From contig JBBQAA010000066.1 of the NCBI GenBank assembly GCA_038276395.1, positions 1 through 59,523 of the forward strand: 59,523 bases of DNA, in the 5' to 3' direction. This DNA comes from JBBQAA01 sp038276395. Its GTDB lineage: Bacteria; Actinomycetota; Thermoleophilia; Solirubrobacterales; Solirubrobacteraceae. The position numbers and the translations under genes were made by a program. Of this stretch, positions 40,395-49,171 are shown one piece after another. Numbering within the stretch: the stretch's first letter is position 1; every line of letters starts with the position of its first letter. A model generated the notes under the pieces. The model saw only the letters and a list, made by a program, of their open reading frames with translations. It was not told the DNA's origin and did not search any database.

Positions 40395-42398
40395 ATGACC
40401 TACTTCGTCACCGGCGCGACCGGCTTCATCGGCCGCCACCTCGTGCAGCGCCTGCTCGAGCGAGAGGGGGACGGGCCGATCCACGTGCTCGTGCGCGGGC
40501 GCTCGCAGGCGAAGCTCGCCGAGATGATCGAGGCCGGGAAGCTCGGGGATCCGGAGAAGGCGAGCGCGCGCGTCAAGCCCATCGTCGGCGACCTCTCCGA
40601 GCCCCGCCTTGGGGTTTCCGACGAGCAGCTCAAGGAGCTCGCGGGCTCCGTCGAGCACTTCTTCCACCTCGCGGCGATCTACGACATGACCGCGGATGAG
40701 GAGCGCAACCGCATCGCCAACGTCGAGGGCACGCGCAACGCCGTGGCCCTCGCCAACGCGCTCGACGCGGGCGTGCTGCACCACGTCTCCTCGATCGCCG
40801 CCGCCGGCACCTACAAGGGCCTCTTCCGCGAGGACATGTTCGACGAGGGCCAGAAGCTCCCCTCGCCCTACCACCAGACGAAGTTCGAGTCCGAGCGGAT
40901 CGCGCGCAACCAGTCCACGGTGCCCTGGCGGGTGTACCGGCCGGGCGTCGTCATCGGCCACTCGCAGACCGGCGAGATGGACAAGATCGACGGCCCGTAC
41001 TACTTCTTCAAGGCGATCCAGAAGGCGCGGGCGACCCTTCCCCAGTGGTTCCCGCTGATCGGCCCGGAGCTCGGCCACACGAACGTCGTGCCCGTCGACT
41101 ACGTGGCCGCGGCGCTCGACCACATCGCCCACGCGCAGGATCTCGACGGGCAGGCCTTCCACCTGACCGACCCGAAGTCCCAGCGCTCGGGCGCGGTCAT
41201 GAACGCCTTCGCCCGCGCCGCCCACGCCCCCCAGCTCCAGCTCCGGATCGACAAGAAGATCCTCGACAACCTGCCCAAGGGCACGCTGTCGATGCTGATG
41301 AAGCTGCCCGCCCTGCGCGGTGTGCGAAAGACAGTGCTCGCCGACCTCGGGATCCCGGACGAGATCATCGGGCACATCGCGCTCGTCCCGCAGTTCGACA
41401 CCCGCGATACCGAGCGCGCGCTCGCGAGCTCGAACGTGACGCTGCCCGAGCTGTCCTCCTACGCGTGGAAGCTGTGGGACCACTGGGAGCGGAACCTCGA
41501 TCCCGACCTCTTCCGCGACTCCTCCTTCGAGGGCGCGGTCAACGGCAAGACGGTGGTCATCACCGGCGCCTCGAGCGGCATCGGGCGCTCGGCGACGCTG
41601 AAGATCGCCCGCGCCGGCGGCATCCCGCTGCTTGTCGCGCGCTCGATGGACAAGCTCGAGGAGCTGAAGAAGGAGATCGAGGACGGCGGCGGCACGGCCT
41701 ACGCGTACTCGTGCGACCTGTCGAGCATGGATGCGATCGAGCAGCTCGTCGAGGAGCTGCGCTCAGACCACGCCGCGATCGACATCCTCGTCAACAACGC
41801 GGGGCGCTCCATCCGCCGCTCGGTGAAGCTCTCCTACGAGCGCTTCCACGACTACGAGCGCACGATCCAGCTCAACTACCTGGGCGCGATCAAGCTCATC
41901 ATGGGCCTCATGCCCGGGATGGTCGAGCACGGCCACGGCCACGTGATCAACGTCTCCTCGATCGGCGTGCAGACGAACCCGCCGCGCTTCTCCGCCTACG
42001 TGGCCTCGAAGGCCGCGCTCGACGGCTTCACGCGCGTGGCCGCCTCGGAGACGATCGGGGACAACGTCCACTTCACGACGATCCACATGCAGCTCGTGCG
42101 CACACCGATGATCGCCCCGACGAAGATCTACGACGCCTTCCCGACGATCTCCCCCGACGAGGCCGCCGACCTCATCTGCGAGGCGATTCGCTCAAAGCCG
42201 AAGCAGATCAACACCCGGCTCGGGACCTTCGGCGAGGTGGCCTACGCGCTCGCGCCGAAGGCGATCGACCAGGTGCTGCACATGGCCTACAAGGTCTTCC
42301 CGGACTCCGCCGCGGCCAAGGGCAAGCAGGACCCGGAGGAGCGGGCCTCGACCGAGCAGATCGCGCTCGCGCACCTCATGCGCGGCGTGCACTGGTAG
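40395..42398 (+). CDS. Double SDR protein: fatty acyl-CoA reductase-like N-half plus short-chain dehydrogenase
   Basis: A 667-residue fusion of two Rossmann enzymes. The N-half (1-370) is an extended SDR/male-sterility type: TYFVTGATGFIGRHLVQRLL, IVGDLSEPRLGVSD, FHLAAIYDMTADEERNRIAN, SPYHQTKFESERIAR (YxxxK) and GVVIGHSQTGEMDKIDGPYY. The C-half (380-667) is a classical SDR: KTVVITGASSGIGRSATLKI, DILVNNAGRSIRRSV, VINVSSIGVQTNPPRFSAYV, ASKAALDGFTR. This architecture matches mycobacterial AcrA1-type enzymes that reduce long-chain acyl-CoA to aldehyde or alcohol. Function is assigned by domain order, not proven. Confidence 0.88.
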   Translation: MTYFVTGATGFIGRHLVQRLLEREGDGPIHVLVRGRSQAKLAEMIEAGKLGDPEKASARVKPIVGDLSEPRLGVSDEQLKELAGSVEHFFHLAAIYDMTADEERNRIANVEGTRNAVALANALDAGVLHHVSSIAAAGTYKGLFREDMFDEGQKLPSPYHQTKFESERIARNQSTVPWRVYRPGVVIGHSQTGEMDKIDGPYYFFKAIQKARATLPQWFPLIGPELGHTNVVPVDYVAAALDHIAHAQDLDGQAFHLTDPKSQRSGAVMNAFARAAHAPQLQLRIDKKILDNLPKGTLSMLMKLPALRGVRKTVLADLGIPDEIIGHIALVPQFDTRDTERALASSNVTLPELSSYAWKLWDHWERNLDPDLFRDSSFEGAVNGKTVVITGASSGIGRSATLKIARAGGIPLLVARSMDKLEELKKEIEDGGGTAYAYSCDLSSMDAIEQLVEELRSDHAAIDILVNNAGRSIRRSVKLSYERFHDYERTIQLNYLGAIKLIMGLMPGMVEHGHGHVINVSSIGVQTNPPRFSAYVASKAALDGFTRVAASETIGDNVHFTTIHMQLVRTPMIAPTKIYDAFPTISPDEAADLICEAIRSKPKQINTRLGTFGEVAYALAPKAIDQVLHMAYKVFPDSAAAKGKQDPEERASTEQIALAHLMRGVHW

Positions 42399-42500
42399 CG
42401 GCCGCGTCCGGGCTGGGCCGGGCGTCGCCGGGAGCTCTGGCCCGTTTCCCGCGGTTCGGGTCCTCTGGCGCCCTCATCTGCGGAAACGGCGTCCGCGCCC

Positions 42501-43772
42501 TCACGTGGCCAGGCAGTCCGCGCGCGTCAGGAAGGGCAGGCCGGGCAGACGCGTGCGCACGTCGAGCAGCCGCAGGCCGCGGGAGTTCGTCCCGACCCCG
42601 GCCCCGAGCTTCGCCCCGAGCGTGCCCGAGACCTCGAGCCCGCCGCGGTGATCGGAGAGGGCGTAGGTGCGCTCGGTGATCGTCGCGTTGCGCCGCCCCC
42701 AGCGCGCGGCCGCGGCGATCGCGCCCGGCAGCTCGCCCACGTGGGCGACCGACAGGCCGCGCAGGACGGCGTCGCCGACCCTCGTCGCGCCCGGCGCGTC
42801 GAGCGGGACCCGGAACTCGAGCTCGTGGACCGTCCCCTCCCCCGCCGCCTGCCGGTAGGTGCCGACGACGCGGCGGGTCGCCTCGGCGCTGTCGACTCCG
42901 GCCCCCGCGAAGTTGAGCGCGGTCGGGTGGCCGGCGCGATCGACGGTGACGCCGACGGTGAGCGTCGCGCCGCCCGTCCGGCCCGCCCCGGCGCGCAGGA
43001 GGAGCGAGGCGCCGGCCGTGGCGCCGGCCTGGAAGTAGAAGGTCCGCTCGCCCGAGCGCGTGTGCCGGACGCCGAGCGCTCCGGTCAGCTCGAGGTTGGC
43101 CGAGAGCCCGATGCCGTCGCTGGCCAGGGAGACGGAGGCCCTGAGCCTCCCGCCCACCTGCCGGTACTCCGCGTCGGGCGGCGGCGGGTCGTCGGGCTTG
43201 GCGAACCCGATCCAGTGGCAGAGGAAGCAGTCGCGCTTCAGGCCGTCCTCGACGCGCCCGGCGAGGGTCTGGAAGGAGCCGTGGCGCCGCACGAACTCGT
43301 CGGCCGCCGCGGCGTTCGTGAAGCTCCAGCGGCGCCCGGAGGTGAAGACGGCGTCGGCGTGGACGCTCGCGCCCTTCACTCCCTCCTTGGGCACCCCGAT
43401 GTGGAAGCCGGCGCCGAGCGTCCCGCGCAGCCCGAGCGCCTGACCGTCGGCGAAGGTGATGTCCACGTGGCCGTCGGAGTAGGCCTCGCGCATGAGCGTC
43501 AGGTCCTGGCCCTCGTGGATGAAGGTCACGTCGAACTTCAGTTCCTGCGTGCGCGAACGGCGGGTGAGCGGGCAGGGCGGCAGGTCGGCCACGGTGCGCG
43601 GTGGCGCCGGGCAGGCCGAGCCCGTCAGGGCGCAGAGGCCGCGCTCGACGGCGTCGGCGACCCGCGGCCCGAGGCCGCCGGTGGTGATCGCCAGGGCGGC
43701 GAGGAGCACTGCGCCGACGAGCACGAGGATCGCCACGTACTCGACGGAGGCCTGGCCGCGGGAGGAGCGCAC
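42501..43772 (-). CDS. Large exported protein with pilin-like head
   Basis: A 423-residue protein from GTG 43772. RGQASVEYVAILVLVGAVLL is a class III prepilin-like signal (Gly-Gln-x-x-x-Glu and hydrophobic helix) as in Flp/TadE proteins, but about 390 residues follow, far too long for a pilin. The mature part is beta-rich with many Gly (LRASVSLASDGIGLSANLEL, GGATLTVGVTVDRAGH), contains six or more Cys including CFLCHWIGF, and ends LTRADCLAT. No known enzymatic motif. It may be a minor pilin-like adhesin; unassigned family. Confidence 0.7.
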   Translation of the reverse strand: MRSSRGQASVEYVAILVLVGAVLLAALAITTGGLGPRVADAVERGLCALTGSACPAPPRTVADLPPCPLTRRSRTQELKFDVTFIHEGQDLTLMREAYSDGHVDITFADGQALGLRGTLGAGFHIGVPKEGVKGASVHADAVFTSGRRWSFTNAAAADEFVRRHGSFQTLAGRVEDGLKRDCFLCHWIGFAKPDDPPPPDAEYRQVGGRLRASVSLASDGIGLSANLELTGALGVRHTRSGERTFYFQAGATAGASLLLRAGAGRTGGATLTVGVTVDRAGHPTALNFAGAGVDSAEATRRVVGTYRQAAGEGTVHELEFRVPLDAPGATRVGDAVLRGLSVAHVGELPGAIAAAARWGRRNATITERTYALSDHRGGLEVSGTLGAKLGAGVGTNSRGLRLLDVRTRLPGLPFLTRADCLAT

Positions 43773-43884
43773 GCGGCCAGGATCCCGCGGGAGGGGCGGG
43801 CCCGGCGGCTCGCGCGCGAATCGTCACAAGCGCTGCACGGAAAGGTCACACGCCCGACGGCGCGCCCAACCCCGGTCTCCACCG

Positions 43885-43933
43885 GAGCTGTCCTGATCCG
43901 TATACCCATAGGCGTATCAGGGCAGGACAGCTC
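43885..43933. repeat. Intergenic dyad repeat, copy 2
   Basis: GAGCTGTCCTG and CAGGACAGCTC are perfect 11-bp inverted arms around a 27-nt centre that contains further CTGAT/ATCAG symmetry. Its reverse complement shares TGTCCTGCCCTGA and TCAGGACAGCTC with the element at 21195-21243. It lies between the ppx2 3' end and the divergent-side end of the pilin-headed gene. Confidence 0.65.
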
Positions 43934-43966
43934 GCGCCGAACGCGCGGGTCGGCCGGGCCCGGTGC

Positions 43967-44866
43967 TCAGCCCCGCTCGGCCTCCTCGAGCAGCACCCCC
44001 TCGCGCAGCCCGCCGCCGGCGATCTCGAGCGAACGCCCGAAGCGCGCGGCGGCCGCCTCGAGCAGGAGGATCCCCGCGGGCAGCAGGCGCGCCCGCCGCG
44101 GGTCGAGCCCGAAGCGCCCCGCGGTCTCGGCCGCCGGCGCCGCGGTCAGGGCGAGGACGGCGGCGGCGAGCGCGGGCGGGTCGAGCACGGGGCCGAGCAC
44201 CCGCCACAGCGAGGTCGCGCTGCCGCCGACGGCCAGCGCCCGCGCCGGATGGCTCTGGGGTATATCCGCGAAGGCGGCGCCGACGCGCCCGCGCGCGCGA
44301 GCGACCTCGGCGGGGGTGGGCGGGTCCGAGCCCAGGCAGCTCTCCGTGAGCGAGCCCGAGCCGAGCTCGAGCGAGACGCTCCAGCCCACGCCGGCCCGGA
44401 GGGTCCCGAGCACGAGCTCCGAGGAGCCGCCGCCGACGTCGACGACCCCGATCGGCTCGCTCGCCCCGCCGCCGAGGCCGGTCGTCGCGCCGCAAAAGGC
44501 GAGCCGCGCCTCCTCCGCCCCGGAGAGGACCTCGACCGCGACCCCCGCCGCTCCGCCGACCGCCGCGCACAGCTCCGCCGCGTTCGGCGCCCGCCGCACC
44601 GCCGCGGTGGCTACGACCCGCACCCGCTCGGCGCGCAGCGCCCGCGCCCGCGCGACCTGTCCCCGCACGGCGGCCGCGACCGCGGCGATCTTCGCCGGAG
44701 GGATCGCGCCGTCGGCCGGGAGCCCGGCGCCGAGCCGGGTGAACTCCCGCTCGGCGGCGATCTCCCTCACCCCGCCCGCCTCACAGCGCCCGACGAGCAG
44801 CCGGGTCGTGTTCGAGCCGATGTCGACGCAGGCGCAGACCACGTCCGGTGCGCGCGATGTTGCCAT
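43967..44866 (-). CDS. Second Ppx/GppA-family phosphatase
   Basis: A 299-residue single-fold enzyme without an HD domain. ACVDIGSNTTRLLVGRCEAG, VRVVATAAVRRAPNAAELC, VLSGAEEARLAFCGATTGL, GVVDVGGGSSELVLGTL and ARALAVGGSATSLWRVLG are the actin-fold phosphate-binding segments. Mycobacteria have two such proteins (Ppx1/Ppx2) with different substrates; this short form resembles that class. Its ATG overlaps that of the divergent ABC gene. Confidence 0.88.
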   Translation of the reverse strand: MATSRAPDVVCACVDIGSNTTRLLVGRCEAGGVREIAAEREFTRLGAGLPADGAIPPAKIAAVAAAVRGQVARARALRAERVRVVATAAVRRAPNAAELCAAVGGAAGVAVEVLSGAEEARLAFCGATTGLGGGASEPIGVVDVGGGSSELVLGTLRAGVGWSVSLELGSGSLTESCLGSDPPTPAEVARARGRVGAAFADIPQSHPARALAVGGSATSLWRVLGPVLDPPALAAAVLALTAAPAAETAGRFGLDPRRARLLPAGILLLEAAAARFGRSLEIAGGGLREGVLLEEAERG

Positions 44867-45755
44867 GATCGATGCCGTGCCGGAGCCCGCCCCCGACCTC
44901 GCCATCAGCGTCACCGGCCTGCGCAAGGCCTACGGGCAGAACGAGGCCGTGCGCGGGATCGACTTCACCGTCCGCCGCGGCGAGGTCTTCGGTCTACTCG
45001 GACCCAACGGTGCGGGCAAGACGACGACGGTCGAGATCCTCGAGGGCTATCGCGCCCGGAGCACCGGCGAGGTCTCCGTCCTCGGCTTCGACCCCGCCGA
45101 GCGCCCGGCGGAGTTGCGCAAGCGCGTGGGGATCGTCCTGCAGAGCACGGGGATCTACCGCCACATCACCGTCCGCGAGGCGCTCGCGCACTTCGCGGGC
45201 TTCTACCCGAGCCCGCGCGGCGTCGAGGAGGTCATCGCCCTGGCCGGCCTCGAGGGCAAGGAGGACGCCCGGGCGCGCTCCCTCTCCGGCGGCCAACTCC
45301 GCCGCCTCGACTTCGCCCTCGCGCTCATCGGCGACCCGGAGCTGATCTTCCTCGACGAGCCGACGACGGGCTTCGATCCGGCCGCGCGCCGCAACGCCTG
45401 GGAGGTCATCCGCGAGCTGCGCCGCCTGGGCAAGACCGTCCTGCTCACTACGCACTACCTCGACGAGGCCCAGGAGCTGGCCGACCGCGTGGCCATCATG
45501 CGCGGCGGGCGGATCGTCGTCGAGGGCGCCCCGGCCGAGCTCGGCGCCGCCGGGCGCTACCGGATCTCCTACCGTAACGGGAGCGGGGAGCAGGAGGAGC
45601 ACGAGACCGACGACCCGACCGAGCTGCTGCACGAGCTGACGGGGCGGGCGCTGGCCGAGGGCCGGCGCCTGGAGGCGCTGTCCGTCGGGCGCCCGAGTCT
45701 CGAGGACGTCTACCTGGACCTCACGGCCACGGCCGACGCCGAGGAGGCGGCGTGA
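44865..45755 (+). CDS. ABC exporter ATP-binding protein
   Basis: A 296-residue ATPase of the drug/antibiotic exporter (DrrA-like) class. LLGPNGAGKTTTVEILEG (Walker A), GIVLQSTGIYRHITVREAL (Q-loop), RSLSGGQLRRLDFALALIG (signature), LIFLDEPTTGFDPAARRN (Walker B) and TTHYLDEAQELADRV. The C-terminal extension ends with VGRPSLEDVYLDLTA, typical of this class. ATG 44865 overlaps the divergent ppx2 start; GTG 44877 is an alternative. Coupled to the permease by a 4-bp overlap. Confidence 0.93.
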   Translation: MIDAVPEPAPDLAISVTGLRKAYGQNEAVRGIDFTVRRGEVFGLLGPNGAGKTTTVEILEGYRARSTGEVSVLGFDPAERPAELRKRVGIVLQSTGIYRHITVREALAHFAGFYPSPRGVEEVIALAGLEGKEDARARSLSGGQLRRLDFALALIGDPELIFLDEPTTGFDPAARRNAWEVIRELRRLGKTVLLTTHYLDEAQELADRVAIMRGGRIVVEGAPAELGAAGRYRISYRNGSGEQEEHETDDPTELLHELTGRALAEGRRLEALSVGRPSLEDVYLDLTATADAEEAA

Positions 45756-46492
45756 CCGCGCTCGTCTGGCGCCAGTACCGGCTCGAGCGCCGGCTGTTCT
45801 GGCGCAACCCGAGCGCGGCGTTCTTCAACTTCCTGCTACCGCTGCTCTTCCTCGGCTTCTTCGGCGCGATCTTCGCGGGTAACCAGAAGGACCTGAACGT
45901 GATCGTCCCGGGGATCGCGGCGATGAGCGTCATGTCGACGACATTCTCGGCGCTGGCCTTCAACATGACCTTCTTGCGCGAGCAGGGAGTGCTGAAGCGG
46001 ATGCGGGGAACGCCGCTGCCGAGCGGCGCCTACCTCGGCGGGATCGCGCTCTCGGCGGTGACCAACACGGCGCTGCAGATCGTCATCGTCACGCTCGCCG
46101 GGAAGCTCTTCTTCGGCGTCGACTGGCCGAGCGACGTGCTCGAGCTCATCGTCTTCGTGCTCGTCGGCGTCGCGTGCTTCGCCTCGCTCGGCGTCGCGCT
46201 CTCCCACGTGATCCCGAACTTCGACTCCGCGCCCGCCTACGTCAACGCCGTGTTCCTGCCCGTGATCTTCGTCTCCGGGGTCTTCTTCGACGCCGCGCGC
46301 GCCCCCACGTGGCTGAAGGACGTCGCCCAGGTCCTGCCGCTCAAGCACCTGATCACCGGGCTCTCGGGCGCGATGGTCAAGCACACGGGTCTCGGCCACA
46401 ACGCGCCGGCGCTCGCCGTCATCGGGGTGTGGACCGCCGTCGGGGTCTTCTTCGCCGTGCGCGGCTTCTCGTGGGAGTCCCGGCGGGCTTGA
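45752..46492 (+). CDS. ABC-2 type permease
   Basis: A 246-residue integral membrane protein with six predicted helices. ALVWRQYRLERRLFWRNPSA, TFLREQGVLKRMRGTPLPSG and the late VNAVFLPVIFVSGVFFD/LPLKHLITGLSGAM segments are characteristic of ABC-2 exporter permeases. Together with the preceding ATPase it forms an exporter of unknown cargo. Confidence 0.92.
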   Translation: MTALVWRQYRLERRLFWRNPSAAFFNFLLPLLFLGFFGAIFAGNQKDLNVIVPGIAAMSVMSTTFSALAFNMTFLREQGVLKRMRGTPLPSGAYLGGIALSAVTNTALQIVIVTLAGKLFFGVDWPSDVLELIVFVLVGVACFASLGVALSHVIPNFDSAPAYVNAVFLPVIFVSGVFFDAARAPTWLKDVAQVLPLKHLITGLSGAMVKHTGLGHNAPALAVIGVWTAVGVFFAVRGFSWESRRA

Positions 46493-46552
46493 TTCGGAGG
46501 TCGCCGATCCGGTAGAAGTGACGCTCCCGGCCATCGCTGCAGAGAGGACCCC

Positions 46553-46720
46553 GTGTATCCCGTCGCCTTCGCCTCCGACTACGCGCCCGAGCGCAGCCGC
46601 CTGACGACGTTCCTTCGCTACTTCATGGCCATCCCGGTGGCGATCGCCGGCTACCCGCCGATCACCGATCAGGCGCGGGTGGACGGCGGACCGGCCTCGG
46701 CGCAGCTCCGGGGCTCATAG
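46553..46720 (+). pseudogene. DUF4389 protein, N-terminal remnant
   Basis: GTG 46553, after GAGAGGA, reads VYPVAFASDYAPERSRLTTF, LRYFMAIPVAIAG, matching the beginning of DUF4389 membrane proteins, which have about 200 residues. The chain then turns to YPPITDQARVDGGPASAQLR and stops at residue 55, so most of the gene is missing. A deletion has probably joined it to the end of another gene. Confidence 0.6.
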
Positions 46721-46725
46721 GGCGA

Positions 46726-47100
46726 TTGGCCAGCTACTCCGTTAACCCGGCCGGGGTCGAGCGGGCGCGCGGGCTGATCGACGCCCACCAGCACGTGCTC
46801 GACAGCGACTGGGGAGAGGTGCAGCCCGGCCCCGAGGCCGAGAACGCGTTCCTCGAGTCGCGCTCGTGGGAGGATTTCTCCGACCGGCACCTGGGCCTGA
46901 CCGACGGCGCGAACGACGAGACGAAGGCGCGCTACGCGTTCGTCCACGGCGACCTGCGGCGCCTGCACCGCTCGGGGCTGATCGCCTGCATCTCCCGGGC
47001 CGCCGAATGGCGCCACAAGGACGTCGAGCTCGCGGCCCACGAGCGCCTGCAGCACCTCGACGCCACCGCCGTCCGAGACCTCGCCCGCATCCGCGAGGTG
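46726..47100 (+). pseudogene. Conserved hypothetical protein, probably lost its stop codon
   Basis: TTG 46726 reads ASYSVNPAGVERARGLIDAH, QHVLDSDWGEVQPGPEAENA, FLESRSWEDFSDRHLGLTDG, ETKARYAFVHGDLRRLHRSG, LIACISRAAEWRHKDVELAA and HERLQHLDAT. This corresponds to a small actinobacterial protein of about 115-120 residues as I recall it, of unknown function. The frame should end near 47085 but stays open into the LysE gene in a wrong frame, so an indel near 47080 is likely. The exact end given is approximate. Confidence 0.5.
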
Positions 47101-47155
47101 TCGGTCGGCGACGGGCGTCACGGTCGCGACGACCACCCCGCTCTACGCTCGCCCG

Positions 47156-47779
47156 GTGCACTCGAATCTCGTCGGCTTCCTCGGCGTCGCCGCCGTGGTC
47201 ACGATCGCCCCCGCGGCCGACTTCGCGCTCGTGAGCCGGCGGGCGCTCGGCTCCGGAGTACGAGCGGCGCTCATCACCGCCTCCGGCATCTGCAGCGGCG
47301 TGCTCGTGTGGGGCGCGCTCTCGGCGCTCGGGGTGGCGGCGATCGTGACGGCATCGGCCGACGCCTACGCCGTGCTGCGGTTCGCCGGGGCCGCGTATCT
47401 CGTGTTCCTCGGCTTCCAGGCGCTGCTCCGCGCGCGGCGCCTGCGGCACGAGCCCGCTGCGCCGGTGGACGCGGCTGCGGTGGAGGATTCCGGCGGATTT
47501 CGCCAGGGCCTGGTCACGAACCTGCTCAATCCCAAGGTGGGGATCTTCTACTCCGCGGTGCTGCCGCAGTTCGTCTCCCACCGCGATCCCGTCCTGCTCG
47601 TCTCACTGCTGTTCGCCTCGCTGCACGCGCTCATGGGGATGCTCTGGTACTCGCTGAGCGCCCATGCGCTCTGCCGGGGCCGGCGCCTCTTCACCGGCCC
47701 ACGCGCCCGCGCCGCGCTCGAGACGACCACCGCCGCCGTGCTCATCGGCCTCGGGTTGCGCGTCGCCACCGAACGCTGA
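47156..47779 (+). CDS. LysE/RhtB-family exporter
   Basis: A 207-residue membrane protein from GTG 47156 with about six TM helices. VHSNLVGFLGVAAVVTIAPA, ADFALVSRRALGSGVRAAL and GFRQGLVTNLLNPKVGIFYS are family hallmarks (the LNPK motif). Exports amino acids or homoserine-type compounds; the substrate cannot be predicted. Convergent with the MFS gene, 39 bp apart. Confidence 0.92.
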   Translation: MHSNLVGFLGVAAVVTIAPAADFALVSRRALGSGVRAALITASGICSGVLVWGALSALGVAAIVTASADAYAVLRFAGAAYLVFLGFQALLRARRLRHEPAAPVDAAAVEDSGGFRQGLVTNLLNPKVGIFYSAVLPQFVSHRDPVLLVSLLFASLHALMGMLWYSLSAHALCRGRRLFTGPRARAALETTTAAVLIGLGLRVATER

Positions 47780-47818
47780 CACTCCGGGACGGATCCGCCG
47801 GCTGCGCCGAGAAGGACC

Positions 47819-49048
47819 TCAGGCCGGCGTTCGCCGGCGCCTCAGGCGCAGGATCGCGGCGATCGCCGCCGCGGCGAGGACGGCGTCGATCGCGGCGAAG
47901 ACCGTTCCCGCCTCCACCAGGTCGCTCGCCCGAGCGAGCAGCCCGATCCCGATGACCGGGATCGAGATCGCCCCGTAGGCGACGACGAAGTAGCTCGAGG
48001 CGGTGCCGGCCCGGCGCTCGGCGGGCGCGGCCTCGTTGACCGCGGCGAGCCCGGCGGCGAAGGCCATCCCCTGCCCGAACCCCGCGACGGCCCCGCCGGC
48101 GAGGAGCAGCCCGAGCGAGGCCGCGGACAGGGCGACCGCGAGCATCGCCATCCCGGCGATCAAGAGCGCACAGCCGAGCGGCAGCGCGCGGTCGCTCGAC
48201 AGCCCCCGGCCCACCGCCTGCCCGAGCGTCGAGGAGCCGAAGACCGCGAGCACGGCGAGTCCGGTGACGGCGTGGTTGCCGATGTCGAGGACCTCGCTGA
48301 GGAAGGCCGGAGCGACGGCAGTGAACAGGCCGAGCACGGCGAAGCCCGCGAACGCCGCGATGGCCGCGGGGACGAAGACCGCCCGGGCCTCGTCCGGGAC
48401 GCCGAGCCGGGTCGGGCGTATTCGCACGGGGCGCTCCTCCGCCCCCTCGACCGGCTCGGCCAGGAGCCAGAGCCCGACCGCGGCGGGGAGAAGCAGGGCG
48501 AGATCGACCCAGAAGGCCAGGCGCAGCGGCGCGCCCGCGTACTGGGAGAGGACGCCGGCGAGCACCGGCCCCAGGGCGAGGCCGCCGATGTTGACCACGC
48601 TCGCGACGAGGCTGGCGCGATCTCCGTCCCCGTCGGGGGCGAGGTCGACCAGCGCCCCCGTCGCCGCTCCCGTGAAGAGACCGGCCGAGAGCCCCGAGAG
48701 CACGCGGCCAGCGAGGATCAGCGGCAGGCCCGCGGCGAGCACAAACGCGATCGCGCTGAGAGCCGAGCACGCGAGCCCCGGTAGCAGCGTCCGCCGCCGG
48801 CCGATCTCGTCGGAGAGGTTGCCGAAGAGCACCAGGGCGACGATGACGCCCGCGGCGTAGACGGCGAAGATGATCGTCACCGTCAGCTCGCTGAGCCCCA
48901 GCTCGGCGCGGTAGATCGGGTACAGCGGCGTCGGTAGCGTCGTGCCGAGCATCGTCACCGCGAAGGCGAACGCGACGAGGACGAAGCTCGCCGACCGGCC
49001 GACCGCACGCCGGCCGCACTGCCGGGATTCCCCCCAGGCAGGGCGCAC
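47819..49048 (-). CDS. MFS transporter
   Basis: A 409-residue major facilitator with about 12 TM helices. GTG 49048 is preceded by GGAGAG. Loop 2-3 reads FGNLSDEIGRRRTLLPGLAC, the MFS G-x-x-x-D-x-x-G-R-R signature; LSGLSAGLFTGAATGALVDL follows, and the middle loop is RPVRIRPTRLG. Probably a drug or metabolite exporter of DHA1 type. Divergent from the RsbW-like gene with a dyad between. Confidence 0.9.
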   Translation of the reverse strand: MRPAWGESRQCGRRAVGRSASFVLVAFAFAVTMLGTTLPTPLYPIYRAELGLSELTVTIIFAVYAAGVIVALVLFGNLSDEIGRRRTLLPGLACSALSAIAFVLAAGLPLILAGRVLSGLSAGLFTGAATGALVDLAPDGDGDRASLVASVVNIGGLALGPVLAGVLSQYAGAPLRLAFWVDLALLLPAAVGLWLLAEPVEGAEERPVRIRPTRLGVPDEARAVFVPAAIAAFAGFAVLGLFTAVAPAFLSEVLDIGNHAVTGLAVLAVFGSSTLGQAVGRGLSSDRALPLGCALLIAGMAMLAVALSAASLGLLLAGGAVAGFGQGMAFAAGLAAVNEAAPAERRAGTASSYFVVAYGAISIPVIGIGLLARASDLVEAGTVFAAIDAVLAAAAIAAILRLRRRRTPA

Positions 49049-49119
49049 AGCGGCTCTCCGTCGGCAGGGAGGCCCTCGCGAGCCCGGAGGCTTGCGGTCC
49101 GCGGGGCCCGAATCTCCCG

Positions 49120-49148
49120 CCCGCAGGGTTAGGCCCGGCTCCTGCGGG
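49120..49148. promoter_or_regulatory. Dyad between divergent MFS and RsbW-like genes
   Basis: CCCGCAGG and CCTGCGGG are perfect 8-bp arms 13 nt apart, 24 bp before the TTG at 49172. Could be an operator or an RNA hairpin; no further support. Confidence 0.35.
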
Positions 49149-49171
49149 AAACCTCCGACCCGGGAGACCAG

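Noticed and set aside
42648..45755. 1035-codon plus-strand frame joined to the ABC ATPase
   Set aside because: It runs antisense through the pilin-headed protein and ppx2, whose frames carry clear family motifs. The ATPase starts at 44865 or 44877.
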